Both the position numbers and the translations under genes were made by a program. From assembly GCA_033239005.1 (NCBI GenBank), contig BSQZ01000040.1, positions 2,157,599 to 2,221,598 of the forward strand: a stretch of 64,000 bases of DNA. The letters run 5' to 3'. Positions 1 to 7,863 of this stretch are shown here, piece after piece (the stretch's first letter is position 1; the number at the start of each line of letters is the position of its first letter). Under the pieces are notes generated by a model. It searched no databases and was not told the origin of the DNA. It saw only the letters and a program-made list of their open reading frames with translations. This stretch comes from Lamellibrachia satsuma. Its lineage: Eukaryota > Annelida > Polychaeta > Sabellida > Siboglinidae.

Positions 1-1761
1 TATAAAAATAAATGCACAAAGTGAAGAAGCCATGCAGAAAGTTAAAATTTAAATAGATTCATATAACTGTTACAACAAACTACATAAACATCAAAATGAG
101 GACCCCAATCTAAATTATAACATAATGCATGAAGAAATTATGCGCGCAAAATATAAGTGCATGCCAATTAAAATAATGAAATTTAATAAATACAAACATA
201 AAAATTCGACATGGATCACTGAAGATCTGTTAAAATCTATTAGATATCGGGATACACTTTATAAACAATTAAAAATGTCTGACCCTAATTCACCAGATTA
301 TGAGACCACAAACGCTATCCTCAAAACGTACAACTCCATATTAAAAAGAAATATTCGTGCAGTTAAAAAAAATTATTTTGAATCACGATTTAACCGATTC
401 AAAAATTACATAAGAAATACTTAGAAAATCATCAATGAAATTCTTTCAAAAAATAAAGGAAAGAAAACATCCTCGACAATTTTTAAAGAAAACGGTACTA
501 GTATTACTGATAAAACTGATATAGCAAAGAAATTCAATAACTATTTTACAAACATTGGTCAAACTATTGCAGAAAGCATTCAATATAAAGGAAATAAAAA
601 CTATGACTACTATTTAAATACACAAGTTAAATCTGTTCTCAAATTTAAGAATGTTAATGAAGAAACTGTAAGGAAAACAATAAATGATCTTCCAACAAAA
701 AACAGTAGTGGATTCGACGGCGTTTCTTCAAAATTGCTGAAAATAATTGAACCCGCAATCATTAAATCCTTAACCTTAGTAATTAACCAAGTCATAAATA
801 CAGGTATATTTCCTGATAAACTTAAAATTGCAAAAGTAATTCCAATTTTCAAGAACGATGACCCAACATTATTCAAAAATTATAGGCCTATTTCTCTCCT
901 TCCAACTATTTCTAAAGTCTTAGAGAAACTCATCCACAATCAGTTACCTGCTTATTTTATTGATTCTAAGCTATTTTTTGATAATCAGTACGGATTTAGA
1001 CCTAATAATTCAACCGAATATGCATCACTTGAACTAGTAGATAGAATCATTACTAAAATGGATAAAAATTACTTACCAATTAGTATTTTTCTTGACCTTT
1101 CCAAGGCATTTGATTCTATTGACCATTCAATATTACTAAATAAATTAAGACACTATGGCTTAGGTGGTAAAACTCTTCTTTTATTTAAAAGCTATTTAAA
1201 CAACCGTAAACAGTACACCGAATTTGATGATACCAATCTGAAACTTCACTCATTAAAGTTGGAGTACCACAAGGGTCCATCCTAGGACCACTATTATTTA
1301 TATATATATATATATATAAATGATTTCTCACAAGCCAGCCAAATGTTTAACTTTATAATATATGCTGATATTACCACTTTATTTAGCACTATTGAAACTT
1401 TCAGAGATAGTGTCCAAAATAAAAGTACAGAATCAGTAATAAATGAAGAACTCCTCAAAATAGTTGAGTGGCTTAATATAAATAAGCTATCACTAAATAA
1501 AAGTAAATCTAAATATATGACCTTCCAAATGCCAAACAAAACTACACTGACATTATCTCTCAAAATAAATAATATAGATATTGAGAAAGTGGAAGAATTT
1601 AACTACCTAGGCTTAACTATAGATACTAACTTAAATTGGAAAAAACACACAGAAAAAATCTCAAATAAGTGTTCCAAAACTATAGGAATACTAAACAGAT
1701 TAAAACATGTATTACCTTTAGAAATAAACATTATGTTATACAATGCATTGATATTACCTCA
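1..1761 (+). pseudogene. LINE reverse transcriptase, 5' part, interrupted by the Polinton
   Basis: This is the retrotransposon into which the Polinton inserted. Reading frames at 125-424, about 430-1285 and 1343-1761 together give a linker and a reverse-transcriptase domain with fingers/palm blocks such as NYRPISLLPTISKVLEKLI, QYGFRPNNSTEY and FLDLSKAFDSIDH. It is dead: there is a stop at 422-424, a frame change near 1255 at the PQGS block, a short TA run at 1298-1318 inside the domain, and the catalytic YADD motif reads YADI (about 1361). The 5' end, including any endonuclease domain, lies outside the window. The last codons before the insertion (ALILP) continue at 19774 as PHINYC. The style is that of the Jockey/CR1-like non-LTR group; I cannot fix the clade. 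Confidence 0.88.
1754..1761. repeat. Target-site duplication, left copy
   Basis: TTACCTCA abuts the left inverted repeat and recurs at 19774-19781. Removing the element and one copy restores the LINE reading frame across the junction, so this is the genuine insertion scar. Polintons usually duplicate 6 bp; identity here extends over 8. Confidence 0.9.
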
Positions 1762-1975
1762 GTAGTATACAGAGGCAAATGGTACCCCCTTATCAGGTCG
1801 ATCTAAGATCAAAGGAAGATCAAGGGAAAGGCCCCTAATATCGCCCATCCGCTGAAGAGTGCGCGCAGCCAATGAGAGAGCAGTAGAGCGCCCCTTGGCA
1901 AGCGTAGGTGAGCGGAGTGCATGATGGGTAAGGTAAACGCCCCCTAGGGACTGGAGGAGGAACTAATATTGACCA
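1762..1975 (+). repeat. Polinton terminal inverted repeat, left
   Basis: It begins GTAGTATACAGAGG and ends near AATATTGACCA. By eye it matches the reverse complement of 19560-19773 over 214 bp with about 5 differences. The high identity suggests a recent insertion or conversion between the ends. It contains an ATTGG/CCAAT-type box and GC-rich GGGGCG-like blocks. Confidence 0.95.
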
Positions 1976-2420
1976 GTAGTCATCGATGATGGACATAGGA
2001 AAAAAGAAAATACACGTAATATCACCCACCCACCCACCCACGTAGACACGTGACCGTGTGACCTGAACCATGACCCGACGGAGTGACCAGTCCGAGTGGT
2101 TAGCTAATGTCAACTGGACATCCGAACGACTGGAGTTAAGTGTAAGCCGAGGCGTTTATCCAGCTGTGAGCCGTAGCGCGAGATCAAAGGACGCTAAACG
2201 GTACAATGTAGCAAGGGAGCCGAGCTAATCGGCAATAAACAGCAACTATGTGGCAGAGACGTCATTGATGTGTGTTATAGCGGGGTATATGGAGTGAACA
2301 AAAGACGTAATAAAAGTAAAACCGATAAACATAAGGGGAATATGTAATAGTTATTAATTAGCCGACATGCATGGCTATAAAATAACCGCTGGACGACGGA
2401 AATCGGACCGTTGGTTAAGT

Positions 2421-2528
2421 AAAATGTAGCAGGACGAAAATGGACTATGTGTAAAATATAATATGGCATTAAATAAAATGTAGCAGGACGAAAATGGACT
2501 ATGTGTAAAATATAATATGCCAACAAAA
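2421..2528. repeat. 54-bp tandem repeat, two units
   Basis: A unit starting AAAATGTAGCAGGACG occurs at 2421 and again at 2475. The two units are essentially identical over about 46 bp. It lies downstream of the poly(A) signal of the minus-strand early gene. Confidence 0.9.
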
Positions 2529-2604
2529 CGCAATACAAGACGGGAATATAAGGTGATGCAAACTTTAATACATGAAAAAGCACAATGACGGTAGTGGTTA
2601 TAAC

Positions 2605-2610
2605 TTTATT
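2605..2610 (-). terminator. Poly(A) signal of the minus-strand early gene
   Basis: TTTATT on the plus strand reads AATAAA on the minus strand, about 95 bases past the stop codon of the gene at 2704-3567. Position and orientation fit its 3' end. Confidence 0.65.
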
Positions 2611-2703
2611 AAAATGATCGTTTGTAGAAGTGTTCATGTATTCATTCGGGAGGACAGATGGTGTTGAAGGTCGGCAAGAGCGATCGCCGAACGGAACGAG
2701 CAG

Positions 2704-3567
2704 TCATCCGACGAGCCAACGCAATTCGTAGCGACACCGATCGACGCCGACGGAAGAGGGAGGATAATGTATGGGGCCTCTGTGAAGGCGACGGAAAATA
2801 GGGATGGGTGACGGGGCATGTAATACGAGTAGCTGGTGCATGACGCACTCCCACTGCAACATATGAGCGCGGAATGCCAGGCGGAAAGCGTCAGAGTCCT
2901 CGTGGGTGTCGTAGTCGGCGGCGGCGATATCATCGTCGTCGGAGTCTGACCACGACTCGGGGACTGTGGAAGGGTCACGATAGCCAGGTCCGTAATAAAA
3001 GCAAATGTCAGACATCACATGTCGCCAACGACTGGCATGTTCGCCGAATGCTGTCAGCAGATCGTCATCATAAAGCGCGTCCCGAAAGAGCACTGTCGCC
3101 TGACAGACCCGTCGGCGTACGGCATCCTCCAGTAACTGTGACATGACACACGCCCAGTGAAAGCGAGGGATTCTGTAAGTAAAGGACACAACCAGAGTGA
3201 GAACATGCATAGACATCTATATATAACAGACGTAACCAAGCAACGAGAGATAGGTAATACGAAACCGATCGGCTGGCAGACGTTAACGCTAGGCAAGCCG
3301 CTACATATGGAACTTGGACCCGACGAACACACGGCGAGACATGTATACACAGGAACGATAGAACAGTATGTACAGTGAAAAGAGTTATTATCTATGTACA
3401 GTTATGTAGAGCTATGAAAGTATAATAGTAATAAATAAATAAATAAATAAATAAAGAAATAAAAGAAATACTCACACACGACGCATTAGAGGGATCAACG
3501 CATCTCCCATAACAGTGAGAAGGGCCAAAAACTCGGCAAAGTCGCGCACCATAATGACAGGAGGCAT
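2704..3567 (-). CDS. Spliced early protein of unknown function (two exons)
   Basis: I do not recognise this protein. Exon 1 runs 3567-3476 (30 codons plus 2 bases) and ends at a consensus donor GTGAGT (3475-3470). The intron is 303 bp and ends in TTTACTTACAG. Exon 2 runs 3172-2704, and the split codon is completed in frame, giving about 186 residues. The start ATG is about 70 bp downstream of a TATA box and a poly(A) signal follows the stop, so the whole transcription unit is visible. Exon 2 carries three related blocks with a W-x-x-V-M core (WACVMSQLL, WRHVMSDIC, WECVMHQLL) and a Ser/Asp-rich acidic stretch (SDSDDDD). I found no LxCxE motif. Its divergence from the NADAR gene and left-end position suggest an early accessory protein; that is inference. 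Confidence 0.72.
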
Positions 3568-3637
3568 GATGAACAGCAGTGTTGAACGGTGTCGAAGGCA
3601 ATGGCGGTTGTAATGACGACACGACGAACGCAGCGTC

Positions 3638-3645
3638 TATATATA
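3638..3645 (-). promoter_or_regulatory. TATA box of the minus-strand early gene
   Basis: TATATATA lies about 70 bp upstream of the exon-1 ATG (3567). The 5' leader would begin near 3610. Confidence 0.65.
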
Positions 3646-3810
3646 CCATGCTAGAAATAAACCAGACAGCTGACGCAACCCGAGGAACAATACGACCCTA
3701 ATGAGAAAACAGATAAGCGGCCGGCAACTGTCAGCCTACCGACACCGGGCATCCATCACGCAAGGAAAAAAGTGGGGGTGACTAGTACTCGAGAGCGCTA
3801 GAACGGCGTG

Positions 3811-3818
3811 TATTTAAG
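3811..3818 (+). promoter_or_regulatory. TATA-like box of the NADAR gene
   Basis: TATTTAAG lies 36 bp upstream of ATG 3854. With the TATA box at 3638-3645 it makes a divergent promoter pair in about 170 bp. Confidence 0.55.
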
Positions 3819-3853
3819 ACAGTAACTGTACAATTTAACGTTATAAAGTCACC

Positions 3854-4317
3854 ATGAACCGTGATATACGCTTCAGAGGCGGTCGACATTTCTGTCAAAC
3901 TTCTACGTGTGCAGGATACGTGTGTGGAATAAAGAATTTACGAGTGTCGAAAGCGCTTACCAATGGCGGAAATGCATGCATCACGGTGACCTGCAAACCG
4001 CAGAAAAAATGCTGTCCACGCGCACTGGTCTACAGGCGAAACACCTCAGCAAGAGCATACGAGAAAAAGAACAGTTACGCGCATCATGGAACGAACAACG
4101 ATATTCACTAATGTATGCGTTAGTTGCTGTTAAATATCGCGATCCAACCCTACGTAAACGACTCCTAGACACTGGGTATTCCCAGTTGCAGGAATGGGTC
4201 AAGAGTCGGGAAGGATACTGGGGTGCGCTAACATACAGTGGTCAAGCCGGTCAGAACATGCTAGGACATATACTCGAGCGAGTACGCGAGTTCATTCGAT
4301 TGCATCAGCAGACGTAA
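3854..4317 (+). CDS. NADAR-domain protein (ADP-ribose N-glycosidase family), frame break near the start
   Basis: The NADAR/YbiA-like family cleaves N-glycosidic bonds of ADP-ribosylated or riboflavin-pathway substrates; some members remove ADP-ribose from guanosine in nucleic acid. The reading frame from about 3865 to 4317 shows the whole fold: the LSNFY block, VWNKEFTSVESAYQWRKC, an ALVAVKYRDP helix, LLDTGYSQL, and the C-terminal YWG / GQNMLGHILERVRE signature. The good-context ATG (CACCATGA, 3854) is in a different frame. A change of frame is needed in the short T run at about 3887-3892, because the NADAR frame itself has a stop at 3862. This could be a one-base lesion or assembly error. 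Length (about 150 residues) is normal for the family. I have not seen NADAR listed as Polinton core equipment. Confidence 0.88.
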
Positions 4318-4436
4318 TGCGAGCCGGTCACAAGACCGGTGAACAGAGTACAGCGAGATATAGATGCCAGACATCCAGCATCACGCGCGCGACCAAGGGT
4401 TGTGATAAGAAAGCGCGCCATAGGCAGTTGGAGGTG

Positions 4437-4444
4437 TATATAAA
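4437..4444 (+). promoter_or_regulatory. TATA box of the RPA-like / alternatively spliced early unit
   Basis: TATATAAA lies 86 bp upstream of ATG 4530. A CCGGTC-ACAA-GACCGG inverted repeat lies about 110 bp further upstream (4324-4339). Confidence 0.75.
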
Positions 4445-4529
4445 CCCGGCGCAGAGTGAACGAGACACACAACCACACTCCGATTCACAGCATACGTCAA
4501 GACCGCTAGCAGCATCCGCAGATATAGAA

Positions 4530-4583
4530 ATGGCCACCCAAGACGCCGATATGATGTTGACAGTCAGCCAACTCGAGAGACAG
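4530..4583 (+). other. Shared 18-codon leader exon ending in a strong splice donor
   Basis: The first 18 codons of the RPA-like ORF end at CAG|GTAGGT (donor 4584-4589), phase 0. The next good acceptor, TGTTCACAG (ending 5016), opens at 5017 in phase 0 into a different long frame that stays open to 5661. Retaining the 433-bp intron gives the RPA-like protein; removing it gives a protein with the same N-terminus and an unrelated body. Inferred from sites only. Confidence 0.65.
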
Positions 4584-5000
4584 GTAGGTAACGGGACTTA
4601 TATATTTAGACGGCCGTTAACCATAGTACAATGTGCTGTTCAAGAGAAATATATAGTTTATCCATCATGTCAGCAGTGTAACAAACGTGTGAGTCCCGAA
4701 AACAACGGGTATGTGTGTCCGATTCATCGATGGCAGCGTGGTGTAGTGTATCAGTTCGCTATGCGTATCCTCCTACAAGACGCCATCGGTAGTGAAGTGT
4801 GGGCAACCTTATTTAATGCCAAGGCTGTCCAGGTGTTGGGATTCACTGCTAACGAGTACATGAGCATGAAAGGAGACGCCGAGCGGTATGCAGCACTGGA
4901 CATGTTGCGGGGGGCCCAAGTCATGGTGACCGTTAGGAAACGCGAGGCGGGACAGTATGTAAATTACACGGTGTCAGACATGGAAATAGTCACAGTGTGA
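4530..5000 (+). CDS. RPA70 C-terminal-like single-stranded-DNA-binding protein (156 aa)
   Basis: The protein resembles the DBD-C/replication factor A C-terminal OB fold, which binds single-stranded DNA through a zinc ribbon embedded in the fold. Zinc ligands are visible as C47-x2-C50 and C63-x2-H66. They are followed by the typical strand pattern VYQFAMRILLQDAIGSEVWATLF and then VLGFTANEYMSM, which matches the family's 'a..llG.sA.ey' region. Only one OB domain is present, far shorter than cellular RPA70. The start is the first ATG after the TATA box; the upstream open frame (from 4194) overlaps NADAR and is not needed. A protein-primed polymerase displaces single strands, so a cognate SSB is a sensible role. 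Codons 1-18 also form a leader that can splice to 5017. Confidence 0.85.
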   Translation: MATQDADMMLTVSQLERQVGNGTYIFRRPLTIVQCAVQEKYIVYPSCQQCNKRVSPENNGYVCPIHRWQRGVVYQFAMRILLQDAIGSEVWATLFNAKAVQVLGFTANEYMSMKGDAERYAALDMLRGAQVMVTVRKREAGQYVNYTVSDMEIVTV

Positions 5001-5016
5001 ATCCATCTGTTCACAG

Positions 5017-5661
5017 GCTACTGCGACCATCGCTGCTGCAGCTACTGCGGTTGCGACCGGAAGCAGTGACGTCATAGACAGCGATGCACGCTCTAAGGTA
5101 ATGGAATGGTTACATGTTAATAGCTCGGAGATACTATTCGCCTCCTCTGCGGACAGCTGTTCACCGCCACCATTAATTTCAATATCAGATGACTCGGACA
5201 ATAGTGCGTCACAGCGTGACGTCATATCCATAAGCAGTAGCGATGATATGGAGGCTACGGTGAGTGGTTTAGATAGGATACGTGATCGAGCCGAAGCCAT
5301 GACGAACGAACAAACCTTCTATAAGGCACTAGAGGTCGCCAGCGTGCAATTTGCCTGTGACGAGGTGCAACGCATAATGAATTTAAATGATGATGATGAT
5401 AAGGAACGTTACGTACCATCGGTCAGCATGGTCATGCACGTCTTGCGGTGGCTATCGATAGATGTCATCGCAACGTGTGGGAACATGAAATGGCGTCAGC
5501 AAGTGACAGATTTGGTTAGAAAGAGTATGTACGCCCAATACAACGATATACAGGGCGACGTGGATGAAAATATGTCGAATGTAACCGATTCTTTCTATTC
5601 AACAGACGGGTCTAACGCAGCTGGAGACAGCATACAAGCGCCAGTGGGACGACCTCTATGA
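5017..5661 (+). CDS. SIM-containing early protein body (spliced exon or unspliced ORF), unknown function
   Basis: The frame is open from the acceptor at 5017 to the stop at 5659-5661; an internal ATG at 5101 gives 186 residues if unspliced. I do not recognise the fold. Two short blocks, LISISDDSD and VISISSSDD, fit the SUMO-interaction pattern (hydrophobic-hydrophobic-x-hydrophobic followed by acidic/Ser). Downstream is a helical segment and a DDDDKE patch. A consensus donor GTGAGT (5260-5265) directly after the second motif is phase 0, so the exon may end at 5259 and be joined to 5606/5621 or to any of the terminal exons at 6632, 6812 and 6935, all phase 0. Which forms are made cannot be told from sequence. 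Confidence 0.6.
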   Translation, partial: ATATIAAAATAVATGSSDVIDSDARSKVMEWLHVNSSEILFASSADSCSPPPLISISDDSDNSASQRDVISISSSDDMEATVSGLDRIRDRAEAMTNEQTFYKALEVASVQFACDEVQRIMNLNDDDDKERYVPSVSMVMHVLRWLSIDVIATCGNMKWRQQVTDLVRKSMYAQYNDIQGDVDENMSNVTDSFYSTDGSNAAGDSIQAPVGRPL

Positions 5662-6466
5662 TGCCGATGACGAGGTGACGCCATCGGGGAAACGTCAGAA
5701 AACAGGCCCGGCAGATGAATACCCAGAGTCACAGGAGATACCGTGGGAATCCTTGTCGGAGACGGAGTCGGAGACGGAGTCGACAGATGACAACACCAGA
5801 GGGGGGGGGGTGGCGACGCAGCAGTTACCGTGGGGTCCTGTGGAGAATCTATCGGACACGGATGAGAATGAGGAAGATGTCGAAGATCCTTGGATCATCA
5901 AGACCCCCCCTCATTACTATGATGATGTTGATGAGGATGCTATCGTCTCATCCCCAGCACCCGAGAAAGGTGATGACGACAAGGACTTCGCGTTCAGTCC
6001 CGCGTCACCACCACCAACTCCACCACCGACAACAACATCAACAACATCAACAACAACAACAACAACAAGATCAACATCAACAGCACCTACACTCTACGTA
6101 CTGCCCAACTCAACCATCGTCCTGTCGCCAGACGGAGGGTGCAAGCACATCCCTGACCAACGGACAATAACTCCACCGAAGCCGTCGACATCGACCGCCG
6201 ATGATGATGAGGAGGATCGGAAGCCGTCGACGTCGACCGCCAATGATGATGAGACTACGCGACAGGTGTGTTCCCTGCATATACAAATACAGAACAATAT
6301 AGCATCTTTAATAGCTCGTAAGTGGAGGACATCCGCCCCATCCACGATAGAAGACACGACCCTGGATGTGAGCCGAGAAGTAGCGTTCAGTATATTGGCG
6401 GCTTCATACCAGAACATGTTAATGAACTATGTGCGATGCGCCATCGGACGACCCGACGAACCGTAG
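5606..6466 (+). CDS. Acidic low-complexity early protein exon, unknown function
   Basis: The frame is open from about 5585 to the stop at 6464-6466. Good acceptors (TTCTATTCAACAG, ending 5605, and ACGCAG, ending 5620) both enter it in phase 0. No suitable ATG precedes it in frame; 5675 is a GTG, so it is more likely an internal or terminal exon than a free-standing ORF. It encodes a basic patch GKRQK, runs of Ser/Glu/Asp (SETESETES, DTDENEEDVED), a Pro/Thr tract, and a duplicated KPSTSTA-DDDE block (about 6178 and 6220). A donor CAG|GTGTGT at 6266 is phase 0 and could join it to the alternative tails. Unspliced it ends in a helical segment. Composition suggests a disordered acidic regulator; function unknown. 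Confidence 0.55.
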   Translation, partial: TGLTQLETAYKRQWDDLYDADDEVTPSGKRQKTGPADEYPESQEIPWESLSETESETESTDDNTRGGGVATQQLPWGPVENLSDTDENEEDVEDPWIIKTPPHYYDDVDEDAIVSSPAPEKGDDDKDFAFSPASPPPTPPPTTTSTTSTTTTTTRSTSTAPTLYVLPNSTIVLSPDGGCKHIPDQRTITPPKPSTSTADDDEEDRKPSTSTANDDETTRQVCSLHIQIQNNIASLIARKWRTSAPSTIEDTTLDVSREVAFSILAASYQNMLMNYVRCAIGRPDEP

Positions 6467-6469
6467 TCG

Positions 6470-6565
<96 letters not shown>

Positions 6566-6578
6566 ATATTGTTGTTAT

Positions 6579-6610
<32 letters not shown>
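6467..6610. repeat. (TAG)n microsatellite in the early-region intron
   Basis: About 33 uninterrupted TAG/AGT triplets are followed by a second block of about 10, separated by AATATTGTTGTTATG. It lies directly upstream of the first alternative terminal exon and holds many AG dinucleotides but little pyrimidine tract. Confidence 0.95.
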
Positions 6611-6611
<1 letters not shown>

Positions 6612-6631
6612 ATATTGTTGTTGTTATGTAG

Positions 6632-6736
6632 AATGAAGTGTACGACGAGGCACCCGTACTCCCAGCCAGCATTCGGAATCGAGCTGTAGTACTGAACGGT
6701 CGTTATATGATGTCGTCAACAGAATATCATTATTAG
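6632..6736 (+). CDS. Alternative terminal exon 1 of the early unit (34 aa plus stop)
   Basis: An acceptor TTGTTGTTATGTAG ends at 6631. The phase-0 frame then encodes 34 residues including DEAPVLPA, a R-x-R-A core and YMMSS, ending in TAG at 6736. Length (105 nt), the acidic-APV start, the R-x-R-A block and the YM-x-S end are shared with the exons at 6812 and 6935, showing common origin by tandem duplication. It is too short to function alone; as a splice-acceptor exon it would supply an alternative C-terminus. Confidence 0.55.
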   Translation, partial: NEVYDEAPVLPASIRNRAVVLNGRYMMSSTEYHY

Positions 6737-6811
6737 TAAACATAACCGAGGTAGTAGGTAGTATTAAGTAATATGGAGTGAAATGTTAGTATCTTTTAAT
6801 TTGTTCTGCAG

Positions 6812-6916
6812 GATGATGACGTACCTGTGCGACCGATTGAAGCGCGTAGGCGTGCAAGTCGTCAATTAATAGTGCTACTAATAGAATATATGATATCGAC
6901 GCACGATGAACAATAG
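6812..6916 (+). CDS. Alternative terminal exon 2 of the early unit (34 aa plus stop)
   Basis: A strong acceptor (CTTTTAATTTGTTCTGCAG) ends at 6811. The phase-0 frame encodes DDVPVRP, ARRRAS, a hydrophobic helix LIVLLIEYMIS and ends at TAG 6914-6916. It is exactly 105 nt, like the exon at 6632. The hydrophobic stretch is too short and mixed to call a membrane segment confidently; an amphipathic helix is as likely. Confidence 0.6.
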   Translation, partial: DDDVPVRPIEARRRASRQLIVLLIEYMISTHDEQ

Positions 6917-6934
6917 GTGTATTTCTTTATGTAG

Positions 6935-7069
6935 GAGGAGGTGAAGGAGGAGGAGGAGGAGGTGAATGAGGAGACACCCGTACTAGCACGAGACGAGAGG
7001 ACACGTGCACTACATAGACTATTACAAATAATTATTGATTTCATGGTAGAAACGTCGGCATTTAATTAG
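6935..7069 (+). CDS. Alternative terminal exon 3 of the early unit (44 aa plus stop)
   Basis: The acceptor ATTTCTTTATGTAG ends at 6934. The phase-0 frame opens with a (GAG/GTG)n-coded Glu run, then EETPVLARDERTRALH and LLQIIIDFMVE, ending at TAG 7067-7069. From EET onward it aligns without gaps for 33 residues with the exon at 6812: acidic pair-x-PV, R-x-x-A, hydrophobic run, (Y/F)M. The Glu run is an expansion particular to this copy. Confidence 0.58.
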   Translation, partial: EEVKEEEEEVNEETPVLARDERTRALHRLLQIIIDFMVETSAFN

Positions 7070-7571
7070 TAGCTCTCTCTCTCGTTTGCAACGGAATAAC
7101 GTGTTGAACTGTATGGGAATTAGTAGCTCTCTCTTTTATTGTATTTCGTCATATTACAGATACTTATTCATTGTATGGTAGAAACGTAGTCATATTAAGA
7201 AGCACCGTTTGCAACGGTAGCTCTCTCTTTTATTGTATTTAGGCACTGTCATATTGTAGTGGCATGACATAGAGTAATAGTTATATACATATATATATAT
7301 ATATATACATACCGACTTATATAGTACATCATCACCATCATTGCACGTAACCTCTGTCGCGGTGTAAAAGCCCACAAGTTAATAATCATGTTACTAGCCA
7401 CTGGCGTGTCGATAATCGAACGTAAGCTAGGGTCCCTGTCGAGGATGGAACACTCCCACAAACCGTACAGTCATCATCATCATAGTAATTATAGAAGTCT
7501 AACCGTGTATATGTATATGTATAATATGTCTATGTCTATGTCTATGTCTATGTCTATGGCAGTATATACTC
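7070..7571. other. Non-coding tail of the early unit with repeats and a decayed fourth exon
   Basis: There is no full gene. A block GTAGCTCTCTCTTTTATTGTATTT occurs twice (about 7128 and 7218), and GTTTGCAACGG occurs at about 7085 and 7208. After an acceptor-like ATATTACAG (ending 7159) ten codons (7160-7189) end in CMVET-stop, matching the end of the exon at 6935, so this is a truncated fourth copy. A (TA)n run is at about 7283-7307 and a (TCTATG)n run at about 7527-7557. Confidence 0.55.
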
Positions 7572-7577
7572 AATAAA
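7572..7577 (+). terminator. Poly(A) signal of the early unit
   Basis: AATAAA lies about 500 bp after the last alternative exon and 290 bp before the polymerase gene, on the right strand to end transcripts started at the 4437 TATA box. Confidence 0.6.
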
Positions 7578-7713
7578 AGTCATACAATGATTGAAACGTG
7601 TTGTCAGTGGTGTTGCCACGGTATACATAGGTGAAAGAGAACCCGTAGCCATCGATATCGGACACACAGTAGCCAATACCACAGGATCGCACCTTAGGTC
7701 ATACACCCTTCAC

Positions 7714-7803
7714 CAACCACCACCACCACCACCACCACCACCACCACCACCACCACCACCACCACCACTACCACCACCACCACCACCACCACCACCACCA
7801 CCA
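7714..7803. repeat. (CCA)n tract upstream of the polymerase gene
   Basis: About 30 CCA triplets with one CTA interruption. It gives a polyproline open frame but that frame lacks an ATG; it lies just 5' of the polymerase TATA box. Confidence 0.9.
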
Positions 7804-7810
7804 CACGTAC

Positions 7811-7816
7811 TATATA
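7811..7816 (+). promoter_or_regulatory. TATA box of the DNA polymerase gene
   Basis: TATATA lies 53 bp upstream of ATG 7864, followed by a CT-rich CTCTCTCTCAG that could be an initiator or an acceptor. Confidence 0.55.
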
Positions 7817-7863
7817 GCTGTACTAAGGACCACTCTCTCTCAGTTGTAGACACGTAGAGCAGC

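Larger units (their letters stand above)
1976..2640. other. Polinton left subterminal non-coding stretch
   Basis: I see no gene here. It contains a short (CCCA)n tract at about 2024-2040, the 54-bp tandem repeat listed separately, and the poly(A) signal of the minus-strand early gene. The open frames in it are short and overlap the repeat, so I do not call them. Confidence 0.6.

Noticed and set aside
3054..3350. Minus-strand frame overlapping the early-gene intron
   Set aside because: It overlaps exon 2 in another frame and lacks support, whereas the two-exon model is phase-matched.
4194..4529. N-terminal extension of the RPA-like protein
   Set aside because: It overlaps the NADAR gene in another frame and contains the TATA box; ATG 4530 is better placed.
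5525..5605. A GTATGT donor at 5525 paired with the acceptor at 5605
   Set aside because: It would only remove 81 bp and keep the frame that stops at 5661; it does not reach the acidic exon's frame, so I gave it no separate model.
6322..6672. Poly-Ser or poly-Thr frames around 6322-6672
   Set aside because: Translation of the (TAG)n microsatellite.
7591..7857. Polyproline protein upstream of the polymerase
   Set aside because: The frame begins at TTG, not ATG, and is mostly a (CCA)n repeat overlapping the polymerase promoter.
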